Shown: positions 1-6,740, counted from the stretch's first letter. The stretch is 7,627 nt of DNA from Desulfobacteraceae bacterium (GCA_020349865.1 CP070700.1:2630377-2638003), one strand, 5' to 3'. Notes: a model not told the origin generated them from the letters alone. Made by a program: numbers and translations.

Positions 1-334
1 ATCCGTTCAGAAGCAGATACACGAACAATTAGCCAAAGCCGAGGAAAGCCACCAGCAGACCTTAAATACCCTTAAAAAGAAATACACCGCACAGATCGCT
101 CAACGCCAGGACGCGCTTAAGGACGCGGAAGTACAACGCCTTGCCCAGCTGCGTGCAGCTGAAAAAAAATACAAAGCCAATCTCCTTAAGATCGAGAAAA
201 CTCGAAAGCAGGAGATGCAAGCACTCAAAGAGAAGTGCGCCTCAAAAATTGCTCAGCTACAAGAAGAGAAAAATGTTGAGATTGAGGAACTAGCTGAAAA
301 TGTGATTCCAGCATTTTCTCAAGATATCGATTAA
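1..334 (+). CDS. C-terminal part of a coiled-coil protein of unknown function
   Basis: The frame is open from the window edge (first full codon at base 2) to TAA at 332-334, giving 110 residues of a gene that starts upstream of the window. The composition is almost entirely Lys, Glu, Gln, Ala and Leu, with heptad-like spacing and repeated patterns such as KKKYTAQIAQ and EKKYKANLLKIEK. This is what a long parallel or antiparallel coiled coil looks like. The last residues (ENVIPAFSQDID) break the pattern and form a short acidic tail. No membrane segment or enzyme motif is visible. Such tails occur in structural, chromosome-associated, secretion and motility proteins, and the sequence does not choose between them. 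No terminator follows. I am confident that it is coding, but I have no function for it. Confidence 0.8.
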   Translation, partial: SVQKQIHEQLAKAEESHQQTLNTLKKKYTAQIAQRQDALKDAEVQRLAQLRAAEKKYKANLLKIEKTRKQEMQALKEKCASKIAQLQEEKNVEIEELAENVIPAFSQDID

Positions 335-650
335 AAATTTGAATCTTATGGAATTTGAGGTTGATACTGTCGAAAGAAGCTTTGCCCAGTATTCCCGCCT
401 TTTATCAAGATTCCGGCTGTAGGATAAAACTTTTGCTGAGTTGAAAATAGTCTTTTAAAAGGGCTTTATCTCATCCATTACCTGAAGAATTTTCTTGTTC
501 ACCTCGTTAAGCTGTACCCTAACTCGTCGGAGTTCCCGAAAACAACGCCTCTTTGTCTGCGCCTCAACGAAATGGTTACGCGGAATTGGGTGCAATTTTG
601 TTTTGCCCTTCTCGGCTTCCATAAGACCCATTGCTAAAGAAGTTTAGAAG
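335..650. other. Mostly non-coding spacer
   Basis: No long frame survives on either strand between the coiled-coil gene and the transposase remnant. The only coding-like signal is the short minus-strand ORF at 455-631, described separately. I see no tRNA, no convincing promoter and no terminator hairpin followed by a T-run. A 10-bp palindrome (CTTTTAAAAG, 452-461) lies at the end of the small ORF and may be chance. Confidence 0.5.
455..631 (-). CDS. Possible small hypothetical protein, 58 aa
   Basis: The minus strand has ATG at 631-629 and TAA at 457-455, giving a 58-residue basic, probably helical product. The second half reads FRELRRVRVQLNEVNKKILQ, which is amphipathic and protein-like, and the protein ends in MDEIKPF. 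I do not recognise the family. Against it: no Shine-Dalgarno sequence precedes the ATG, an in-frame stop lies just upstream, and the flank is a decayed insertion sequence. A second short minus-strand frame starting at 656 begins MGLLNFFSNGSYG and stops after 26 residues. The two frames overlap, so this could be one older gene broken by a frameshift, with the start in one frame and the rest in the other. It may equally be chance. Confidence 0.28.
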   Translation of the reverse strand: MGLMEAEKGKTKLHPIPRNHFVEAQTKRRCFRELRRVRVQLNEVNKKILQVMDEIKPF

Positions 651-1162
651 CCCCATAAGAGCGGACATATTGATAAAATTGTTCACTCGAATAACAAAAC
701 CAATAAAGCCTTTCGACTCACGGTGATCCGTAGGCCGTATCAAAGCAATATGTTTGGTGAAGGAGATGCGAATCTAAGGTATAGAGTGATCGCATCCAAC
801 AGGAAGGACCCCGCTGAATGGATAGTTTGTTAGCACAATCAACGAGGGAATGCAGTGAAAACCGGATAAAGGAACTGAAGATAGGTTTTGGTATGAAGCG
901 GATGCCTTGTAGACAATTTGAAGCCAGTGCTGTGTTCTTTAGGATTGGGGTTTTGGCTTACAATTTTTATCGGCTATTTATCTTGAACAGTCCGGGCGAA
1001 ACCTGGCATCGCTATCAGGTTCAAACTGTAAGATAGACATTATATCATATGTCTGGGAAGATTGTGTTTCATGGCAATCAGTTGTTTATTAAAGGAGGAC
1101 GACGTTTCCGAACACGGTTCAACGACATTCGGTTAAGGGGATGGGAATTGGTCAATACTTAG
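651..1162 (+). pseudogene. IS1380-family transposase, decayed C-terminal remnant
   Basis: Three blocks in two frames read as the C-terminal half of an IS1380-family DDE transposase (DDE group 1). From about 651 to 845 the frame gives KTNKAFRLTVIRRPYQ and YRVIASNRKDPAE, then TAG at 831-833 where the family has the Trp of a WYNQRG motif. One G appears to be missing from the GGG at 846-848. The reading then moves to the next frame, which gives CSENRIKELKIGFGMKRMPC, FFRIGVLAYNFYRLF and HRYQVQTVR. A second TAG at 1034-1036 again replaces a Trp, and the homology continues through GKIVFHGNQLFIK to a stop at 1160-1162. The N-terminal half is absent, so the element cannot encode its own transposase. 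The family match is from motif recall, and I did not identify terminal inverted repeats. Confidence 0.85.
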
Positions 1163-1450
1163 GATTGGTTGCAAAACTCGAAGCTATGAGAGCTATCTTT
1201 AAGGGATAGGTATGTCTACAATCAGTTATCAGAGGGCTGAAAAGGGCAGGCAGGGAGAATAAACACAATTCGCCGCCTAAAACGGCGGTGCTCTTCCACT
1301 GCTGACCTGTTTTTTTGCACTGAAAGACTATAAACTGCAGGTCCAACAAACCCAAGGTCGGATATTAGTGTAACACTTCCTCCTTTCATTTTCGTAGAGA
1401 AAGTGATACTCTAACATATTAGGTTTTTTAGAGATTCTTAGTAGCAAAAA
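1163..1450. other. Non-coding stretch behind the IS remnant
   Basis: No supported gene is visible. There is a short hairpin, CGCCG-cctaaaa-CGGCG (1271-1287), and a run of seven T at 1310-1316. They are about 22 bases apart, too far for an ordinary intrinsic terminator. A small dyad, AGTGT-A-ACACT, lies at 1367-1377. The 3' end of the insertion sequence probably lies somewhere here, but I cannot place it. Confidence 0.4.
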
Positions 1451-1558
1451 CACCTCGCCTCTTCGCCATTTAGTGTGGGTAGCCTAGAGCAAGTGTGGGA
1501 ACTGCACTCAGCGCCGAGCTGAGTGGGAGGACGAAGGGAGGTGGGCCATAGTGGTCCC
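1451..1558 (+). other. Strongly self-complementary segment, candidate structured 5' leader or RNA
   Basis: Three stems fit together. The outer stem pairs CACCT (1451-1455) with AGGTG (1539-1543), and CTCTTCG (1459-1465) with CGAAGGG (1532-1538, one G-U pair), leaving three bases bulged. Inside it is a perfect 8-bp hairpin, CACTCAGC-gccga-GCTGAGTG (1505-1525). Directly after the outer stem is a small hairpin, GGGCCA-tag-TGG-t-CCC (1543-1558), which shares base 1543. The inner segment also carries AGTGTGGG twice (1472-1479 and 1492-1499). It matches no riboswitch, SRP RNA or other RNA family that I know. It lies upstream of the response-regulator gene on the same strand. The pairing is visible in the sequence. 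That it is transcribed or functional is inference. Confidence 0.35.
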
Positions 1559-1796
1559 GCTAAAATTCAAGTTATTAGCAATGATAACCGATAATATCAA
1601 TATATTGCACTGCCAAAATCGGTTGAATTCCGACTTTTTTCAGGGTCATCAAGCTTCGTTTTGGCATGAAAGCGATAAATCCCGTGGGTCTCAAGACAGA
1701 GTCTCCGGAAAGGCTAATTCGATTTCTAACTTATCCACACAAAACAGCGAAGAACCACACCCTATTATGGCTGATTTACATGAAGCGGTGCGCTGA
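1551..1796 (+). CDS. Possible leader ORF coupled to the response-regulator gene, 81 aa
   Basis: A GTG at 1551 is preceded by AAGGGAGG (1534-1541), a good Shine-Dalgarno match about nine bases upstream. The frame stays open to TGA at 1794-1796, one base before the ATG at 1798 of the next gene. That gene has only a weak ribosome site of its own, so translation of this ORF could feed ribosomes to it by coupling. The predicted peptide is polar, with no domain, signal peptide or membrane segment, and resembles nothing I know. The Shine-Dalgarno bases also form part of the outer stem of the folded segment at 1451-1558, so folding could hide them. The peptide may be chance, and the arrangement is the only support. 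Confidence 0.22.
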   Translation: MVPLKFKLLAMITDNINILHCQNRLNSDFFQGHQASFWHESDKSRGSQDRVSGKANSISNLSTQNSEEPHPIMADLHEAVR

Positions 1797-1797
1797 C

Positions 1798-3531
1798 ATG
1801 AAAACAATCCTGGTAGTCGAAGAACACAAGGAATTTCCCCGTCTTGTAATCGATGGTTTGAAAGCTTATGGATCCTTTACAGCAAAACCCACCGAGGACC
1901 TTCTTGTCAAGTCTGCTTCCAACGCCAAGGAGGCTTTGGGTGTTCTAACTAGATTCAGGGTCGATCTGATTGTGATGGACATCGACGGACAGGCCATGAA
2001 TGGGTTTGAACTCTTGGCCTACATGAAGAAGGGCGGCCACAGGGACATTCCAGTGATCGTTGTGACAGCTTCCGACTCCCCCGAAATCAAGAGCAAGCTG
2101 AAGCATGCCGGCGTTTTGCATTACCTCAAAAAGCCGTTTATCCTTTTGGAGCTCCTCGAAAAGGTACAGCATGCGCTGGATGAGAGTTCCAAAAGCCTCA
2201 TCAGTGACTTTACTGTGACTAATTTCCTTCAAGTATTTGAAATGGAAGAAAAAACTTGTACGATCGAGATTACTTCCAAAGGAAAGGTCGGGTACTTGCA
2301 TTTGAAAGATGGGCAGTTGATCGATGCTGAAGCTAATGAGTTGACCGGTGACAGTGTTGCCATCGAGATCCTCGGGTGGGAAGGTACGGAGATGAAGATT
2401 AAAGAATTAGCCAGCAATAGAAGGACAATCCATGCCCCCCTCATGCAAATGCTAATGGAAGCCGCCAAGGTCATAGATGAAAGAGACGATGCCGCCCCCC
2501 GTCATGACTCGTTATTCAATGAGGCTGTCACACTGGCTGAAGGCCACTACTACAAGAAAGCTCAGGAAAAGCTGGCTGCGTTCTTGAAGGCGTACCCAAA
2601 GAGCCACAAGGGTTGGCTGTGGTATTCCCGCGTTAGCGGCAACATGAAATCCATAGAAGGGTCTCTGAGCAGAGCGGAGAAGATTGCCCCAAACGATCCT
2701 GAAGTCGTGGAGGAGATCCATAAAGTCGAACTTGCGAAGAGAACATTGAGAAGCGGACAAATCCGGCGTTGCCCCTTTTGCTGGGCACCTGCGAATGTGA
2801 AGACCTTTAAATGCCCATATTGCCGGGCACATCTTTTTGTTCATGAAGAATTATTGGTTTGCACGAAGGCTGCAAATCGGGGAATACTCCAACAGGCAAT
2901 CGATATGTACACGAAGGTGGCCACAAGGGAAACCAATCCTCCTGCTCACTATTATCTTAGCATTGCCCATTTCAATCTTGGAAATTGGGAAAAAGGACTC
3001 GATCAGTTAAACAACACCGTCAAAATGTTCCCGGAGAAGAAGTTCTATGCAGAGCAACTACACATGTTAATAAATCTCCTCACCTCCAGTGAAGATATGT
3101 TTGCTCAAGAGACAGTGGTGAAAAAAAAGGTGCCCGGTTCTGCGCCAGCAACAACAGTGAAAGCCGAGAAAAAGAAGATACTTCTCGCGGAAAGCAGCCC
3201 TCCAATACGAAAGGCTATTTCTATAGCCTTTGCCAGAAGGGGGAACGAAGTCATAGAAGCGGGCGACGGCCTTGAGGCTTTGAACCAACTGGATAAGACA
3301 AAGCCAGACTTGATTCTCATGGATATCATCCTGCCTAAACTAGACGGGTACAAAGTGCTCTCTATCATCCGGGACAATTCCGAGCTTATGGATATTCCTG
3401 TCATCATATTGACTGGCAAAGAAGGGGGTGCCAATAACGTAAAGGGGAAATTGGCCGGTTCTGTAGCTTATTTGAGCAAGCCCTTTGATCTATCGAAACT
3501 ACTAGAGACTACTGAGAACTATCTTAAATAA
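1798..3531 (+). CDS. Double response regulator with PATAN (DUF4388), TPR-like and zinc-ribbon domains, 577 aa
   Basis: This is a cytoplasmic signalling protein with no visible DNA-binding or enzymatic output domain. Domains in order: a receiver (REC, about 2-125) with acidic pair E8-E9, phospho-acceptor Asp61 (VMD), Thr90 and Lys112 (KKPF); a PATAN/DUF4388 domain (about 133-225, including KGKVGYLHLKDGQLIDAEA); TPR-like helices (about 237-300); a zinc ribbon CPFC-x10-CPYC (Cys325, 328, 339, 342); more TPR-like helices (about 364-430); and a second REC (about 459-577) with E465, Asp509, Thr539 and Lys561. PATAN domains are known from the cyanobacterial regulator PatA and many deltaproteobacterial regulators, usually beside REC domains. 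The frame is open back to an ATG at 1666, but ATG 1798 gives the normal REC start MKTILVV, so I chose it. The ribosome site there is weak and an alternative ATG lies at 1780. No kinase gene is nearby. Confidence 0.92.
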   Translation: MKTILVVEEHKEFPRLVIDGLKAYGSFTAKPTEDLLVKSASNAKEALGVLTRFRVDLIVMDIDGQAMNGFELLAYMKKGGHRDIPVIVVTASDSPEIKSKLKHAGVLHYLKKPFILLELLEKVQHALDESSKSLISDFTVTNFLQVFEMEEKTCTIEITSKGKVGYLHLKDGQLIDAEANELTGDSVAIEILGWEGTEMKIKELASNRRTIHAPLMQMLMEAAKVIDERDDAAPRHDSLFNEAVTLAEGHYYKKAQEKLAAFLKAYPKSHKGWLWYSRVSGNMKSIEGSLSRAEKIAPNDPEVVEEIHKVELAKRTLRSGQIRRCPFCWAPANVKTFKCPYCRAHLFVHEELLVCTKAANRGILQQAIDMYTKVATRETNPPAHYYLSIAHFNLGNWEKGLDQLNNTVKMFPEKKFYAEQLHMLINLLTSSEDMFAQETVVKKKVPGSAPATTVKAEKKKILLAESSPPIRKAISIAFARRGNEVIEAGDGLEALNQLDKTKPDLILMDIILPKLDGYKVLSIIRDNSELMDIPVIILTGKEGGANNVKGKLAGSVAYLSKPFDLSKLLETTENYLK

Positions 3532-3684
3532 GATCGATTTACCCCCTTTAGATTAGCGGATGACAGCGGGATCAATAGAAGTGCTTACCATCCAAGAGTT
3601 AGAAATCGGCAGAGTGGAGAGCGGTTTTGTAATATGATTTAGAGGGCCTCCTACTCCTCAGTTTGTAGCTTAGCGATTTACCAG

Positions 3685-3709
3685 GTTATCTGAACTGCTT
3701 GTTATCTGA
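3685..3709. repeat. 9-bp direct repeat, possible regulator site
   Basis: GTTATCTGA occurs at 3685-3693 and again at 3701-3709, with starts 16 bp apart (about one and a half helical turns). It lies 62-86 bp upstream of the 748-aa gene. Tandem copies in front of a gene could bind a regulator, but no flanking promoter is clear and two 9-mers may be chance. Confidence 0.3.
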
Positions 3710-3753
3710 GAGCGCGCGACGAGAAAAAGGCATACCAGTGTGTTGATCACATT

Positions 3754-3758
3754 AGGAG
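3754..3758 (+). promoter_or_regulatory. Ribosome binding site of the 748-aa gene
   Basis: AGGAG (within TTAGGAGAA) ends 12 bases before the ATG at 3771. The next ATG, at 3774, would leave 15 bases, so the first of the two adjacent ATGs is the better start. Confidence 0.6.
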
Positions 3759-3770
3759 AAAAATTCACTG

Positions 3771-6017
3771 ATGATGGAAGAGAAAACCTTCGTCTTGGAT
3801 GAAGATGCGAAAAGGCTCTACGAACAGCTTGAAGGGATAGAGTTTGGAAGGCTGACCACCCTCGGCCAGGCCTTGAGCAAGGAAGAAAGAAAGCTGAATG
3901 CCTGCCGCGGCCTCCTTGGGAAGCTCGCACACCTTTTGGGTGCATGTCTCAAAGATACCCATTTAATGAAAGATGCGAAGACAACGAAAGAATTCCTTAA
4001 TGAACTCTTGGCGGTTCTCCATGGGCTTGGTCGTATGCCAGGTCACGACGGAAAGATCCTCATACGTCATAGGGGGCTCCTGACAGGCACAAAGGCATCA
4101 GAAAGGATTGATTACGTCGTTTTATTTGGCAACATCCTCTTCGACATAGCCAGTGCTGCTGCCATGGTCAAGAGCCTTGAGGACGCCTCGACCGATCTTC
4201 AAACAAGATTGATTAGGGCCTTTCAGGTCTTTTCGGACCATGGAATTAGCTCCCTTTATTTGCAGATACCCGAGGAGTCCCCTGCTTATTCGGATGCTAT
4301 GCAGGTTGCGTTGCACATCCTGTCTTGCTACAGTCAGGCTGTGAGACCTGGTTCTTCTGCGGTGTTCGAAAAGACCTCCTCTGAAAAATCTTTTTCGTTG
4401 ATTCATGATGAGCGGGATCAACCCGACCTAAACCTGACCCTGCTTGCCGGAGTTAACGGTGCAAGCCCTGAAACAATGAAAACCTTGGTGAAGAAGGTTG
4501 ACACCTGGATGCGTGGACCGAATTATGCGGTTTCTGAAGAACAGTTTCAGAGCGTCTACAATGCCATCCTGGGTATCAAAACTCTTCGGGAGAAACTGGT
4601 ACATCCTCCAATCGAGGTGAACAACATCAAGTGGTTGATTGTGGACAATGAGGGGGAGTTTGTTTCAAAGCAAAAGTCCGAGGTTGCCCGGCTGGTGGCG
4701 GGCGAGTACGGCAACTCCCCTCAAGAGATGGCCCGTGTTATTGGGAGTGTATACGGAGATGATTTTCAGCAGATCGATCCACAAAATCTTGGAGAGCGCC
4801 TCCGGCTGGCCTCGAATCTCTTAGCATCCATTGAAAAGACTGATACGAGCCAGCCCGTTATGGACGAAGTACTTGACAATGTTGAAAGTCGCCTAGATAA
4901 GGTTTCTGACCATGTCTATGACAACCTTGAGGTCCATGACGGTGTGATCAAAGCCAAAACCGGAGAAACAGAGACGACAGTAGGAAGAATCCATTCAAAA
5001 CTGAAAACGATGGTAGGCTTTTTCAAGGCACGATCAGCCATCAAAAAGAAAATGAGAAACATGGCACAGCGAGGAATAAGCTTTGACGCATATGACTACA
5101 AGATCATTGCAAAGGACTTTGGCATTTCTGTAAATGAGGCAGAGGAACTCATCGATTTATTTAAGAGTTGCTTTGACGATCAAGGTTGTTTTATCAGAGT
5201 AACCTTTGAAAGAAATACCTCTGAATTAGCCAAGTATGGAAAGAAAGTTTTTATGTTTTTGTGGCAGTACCTTAAGATGATGCTTCAACGCGAGGATCGG
5301 ATAGCCTTTCTGAATGCTCTCCAGCTACTGGTCGTCCGCCTGAAAGAACCTGAGGGTATCCTTAATGCCCTGCTTTCGGACTTTTTCGATGATCCCACGA
5401 TGGTTACCTTTTCTGACCAGTGTGCCCTTGTGCTACTCACTTTATTCGCCAGCAAGCATGATAAAGAATTTCGTAAATATATCGAAATCACCCCAGAGGA
5501 GGTTCTAAAGATCAGCAAAGGACTGGATACCAAAATGGTGGCTGCCGCGTCGAAGCTGATTGACAGCAATCACGATAAGTTTTTTGAAAAGGTAAAATTG
5601 ATTAACAGAGAACTTACTCAAGCGCTTGATTCCGGCAGGACTGAAGGAGAACAGATGCATCTTCGCGACATGTTCTTTCTTGAAAGAGAAGTTTACATAT
5701 TCCTCTCTCTAATAGGGGGAAACACGGCCCGCGCTTTGATAAGAAGTGCAGCCCAGGTATACGGAGATCCGAAAGGAACGATCTATCTGCTTAAAGAAAG
5801 CAAGCGCTTCTTCCCGAACCTTCTGCAACTTCTGAGAATAGTGAGTCGAGGGTTGGGAAGAATGGGGGGGGAAAAAGATCTGAGTCTTTTGGAAAAAATT
5901 AGAACACAAAAAGAGAACTTTCTTGAAGGAATTGACGGGGAAAGACACAAGAAGTATGTCGAGCTAACTATGAAGTGGGTAGAGGCATCTATGCAAAGGC
6001 TTGCTGCGAGAAATTGA
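3771..6017 (+). CDS. Large helical protein of unknown function, 748 aa
   Basis: I do not recognise this family. The product has no signal peptide or obvious membrane span, and is rich in charged and Leu-rich amphipathic stretches, so it is probably a soluble, mostly helical protein. An N-terminal part (1 to about 200) is followed by a linker with scattered charged residues (200-235). A middle part (about 360-425) is polar with a coiled-coil-like tendency. The segment at about 436-470, with DYKIIAKDFGISVNEAEEL, is spaced like a helix-turn-helix or winged helix. The C-terminal third (about 490-748) is packed with helices reminiscent of HEAT or ARM-type repeats, which is an impression and not a match. 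No Walker, kinase or phosphatase motif is visible. It lies downstream of the PATAN/double-REC gene on the same strand, 239 bases away, which suggests a related role. A run of eight G (5864-5871) lies near the 3' end. The stop is TGA. Confidence 0.88.
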   Translation: MMEEKTFVLDEDAKRLYEQLEGIEFGRLTTLGQALSKEERKLNACRGLLGKLAHLLGACLKDTHLMKDAKTTKEFLNELLAVLHGLGRMPGHDGKILIRHRGLLTGTKASERIDYVVLFGNILFDIASAAAMVKSLEDASTDLQTRLIRAFQVFSDHGISSLYLQIPEESPAYSDAMQVALHILSCYSQAVRPGSSAVFEKTSSEKSFSLIHDERDQPDLNLTLLAGVNGASPETMKTLVKKVDTWMRGPNYAVSEEQFQSVYNAILGIKTLREKLVHPPIEVNNIKWLIVDNEGEFVSKQKSEVARLVAGEYGNSPQEMARVIGSVYGDDFQQIDPQNLGERLRLASNLLASIEKTDTSQPVMDEVLDNVESRLDKVSDHVYDNLEVHDGVIKAKTGETETTVGRIHSKLKTMVGFFKARSAIKKKMRNMAQRGISFDAYDYKIIAKDFGISVNEAEELIDLFKSCFDDQGCFIRVTFERNTSELAKYGKKVFMFLWQYLKMMLQREDRIAFLNALQLLVVRLKEPEGILNALLSDFFDDPTMVTFSDQCALVLLTLFASKHDKEFRKYIEITPEEVLKISKGLDTKMVAAASKLIDSNHDKFFEKVKLINRELTQALDSGRTEGEQMHLRDMFFLEREVYIFLSLIGGNTARALIRSAAQVYGDPKGTIYLLKESKRFFPNLLQLLRIVSRGLGRMGGEKDLSLLEKIRTQKENFLEGIDGERHKKYVELTMKWVEASMQRLAARN

Positions 6018-6134
6018 AATGGGGTCACAGTGTTCTGATGGAACAGGAAAAAAACCAATGGCAAGATACGAAATATGTGCTCTCCTATTTTATCTTTTAT
6101 ATTATAACCTATTGATATTTAATCATTTTTATTT

Positions 6135-6404
6135 TTGACTAAACTTTGGCCTGACGGCTAAGGAGGGATTGCCAGGTCTTTGAAAGCAACCGACCCTGCT
6201 ATCCCCTTTACTATACTGGCCTTTTTTCCTGAGTATCAGATGAAATCCTCTAGGAGTCCAACTGCGAAGGAGATGGTGAATGCCTATCAAAAAGCAAAAG
6301 CAGCAGGCCTGAAAAATATACGGCTGGGCAATCTGGGTGTTTTTATCTGCACATAAGAAGATTAAAAATATCTACTTTCACACGTTGACAGCAATGCATT
6401 TTAG
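6135..6404 (+). pseudogene. Radical SAM protein (pyruvate formate-lyase-activating-like), decayed C-terminus
   Basis: One frame reads as the C-terminal tail of a radical SAM protein of the pyruvate formate-lyase-activating-enzyme-like group. It gives DPAIPFTILAFFPEYQMK, then SPTAKEMVNAYQKAKAAGL, KNIRLGNLGVFICT and KYLLSHVDSNAF. In-frame TAA codons interrupt it at 6159-6161, 6354-6356 and 6363-6365, and the family-like reading continues past each one to TAG at 6402-6404. The catalytic N-terminal part with the CxxxCxxC iron-sulfur motif is absent, and the bases before about 6135 are AT-rich and unrelated. It is a dead fragment whose front was lost. An AAGGAGGG at 6160-6167 looks like a ribosome site but no start codon fits it in this frame. 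Family assignment is from motif recall. Confidence 0.7.
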
Positions 6405-6536
6405 ATGAGGGCCTGCTATAGCGGTAGTCCAAAATCTTAGCGCCAGTCTGCGGAATTCCCTGTGAGGCGTAACCACACTGGTATAAATAACTATTTGCCT
6501 TCCTCTTTTTACTTTTTTTATTCTTTCAAGAAGTAA

Positions 6537-6605
6537 GCAAATTTGAGCATTTAAAGAAAATGGGCCAGTATTTGATTGAAACTGCCCATACGATTCTAAA
6601 TTTGC
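6537..6605. repeat. Nested inverted repeat
   Basis: The outer arms GCAAATTT (6537-6544) and AAATTTGC (6598-6605) match perfectly. Inside them ATGGGC-c-AGT (6560-6569) pairs with ACTGCCCAT (6581-6589), giving 9 bp with one bulged C and an 11-base loop. The two nested pairs would form one long cruciform or RNA hairpin. No T-run follows. Confidence 0.45.
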
Positions 6606-6716
6606 AATACCACTGTGCTCTGCGGCTTATCTCTCTGCGATTCTCAGGTTTGAAGTGTGCCTGAAGCTCATCATAATTCCTTGTATTTACTTACGACTGC
6701 GTTTTGTAATCTGAAA

Positions 6717-6740
6717 TGGGTGTCAATTCAAGGATACCCA
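6717..6740. repeat. 8-bp hairpin
   Basis: TGGGTGTC (6717-6724) pairs with GATACCCA (6733-6740) through one G-U wobble and an 8-base loop. No T-run follows, so it is not a standard terminator. Confidence 0.4.

Larger units (their letters stand above)
3532..3770. other. Intergenic region between the two large genes
   Basis: These 239 bases hold no gene remnant that I can recognise and no clear intrinsic terminator. A TATGAT box (3633-3638) lacks a recognisable -35 partner. The direct repeat at 3685-3709 and the ribosome site at 3754-3758 are listed separately. The gap is long enough for a separate promoter, so the two genes need not share one transcript. Confidence 0.5.

Noticed and set aside
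1271..1316. Intrinsic terminator from hairpin 1271-1287 plus the T-run 1310-1316
   Set aside because: The T-run starts more than 20 bases after the stem, so it does not form a standard terminator.
1152..1355. 67-aa minus-strand ORF behind the IS remnant
   Set aside because: It overlaps the end of the transposase remnant on the other strand, has no clear ribosome site, and resembles no family.
1666..1797. Start of the double-REC protein at ATG 1666, adding 44 residues
   Set aside because: The extra residues lack domain character and no ribosome site precedes 1666. ATG 1798 coincides with the normal start of a REC domain.
6380..6625. About 80 open codons on the minus strand
   Set aside because: No ATG or ribosome site, no recognised family, and it crosses the end of the radical SAM remnant on the other strand and the nested inverted repeat.
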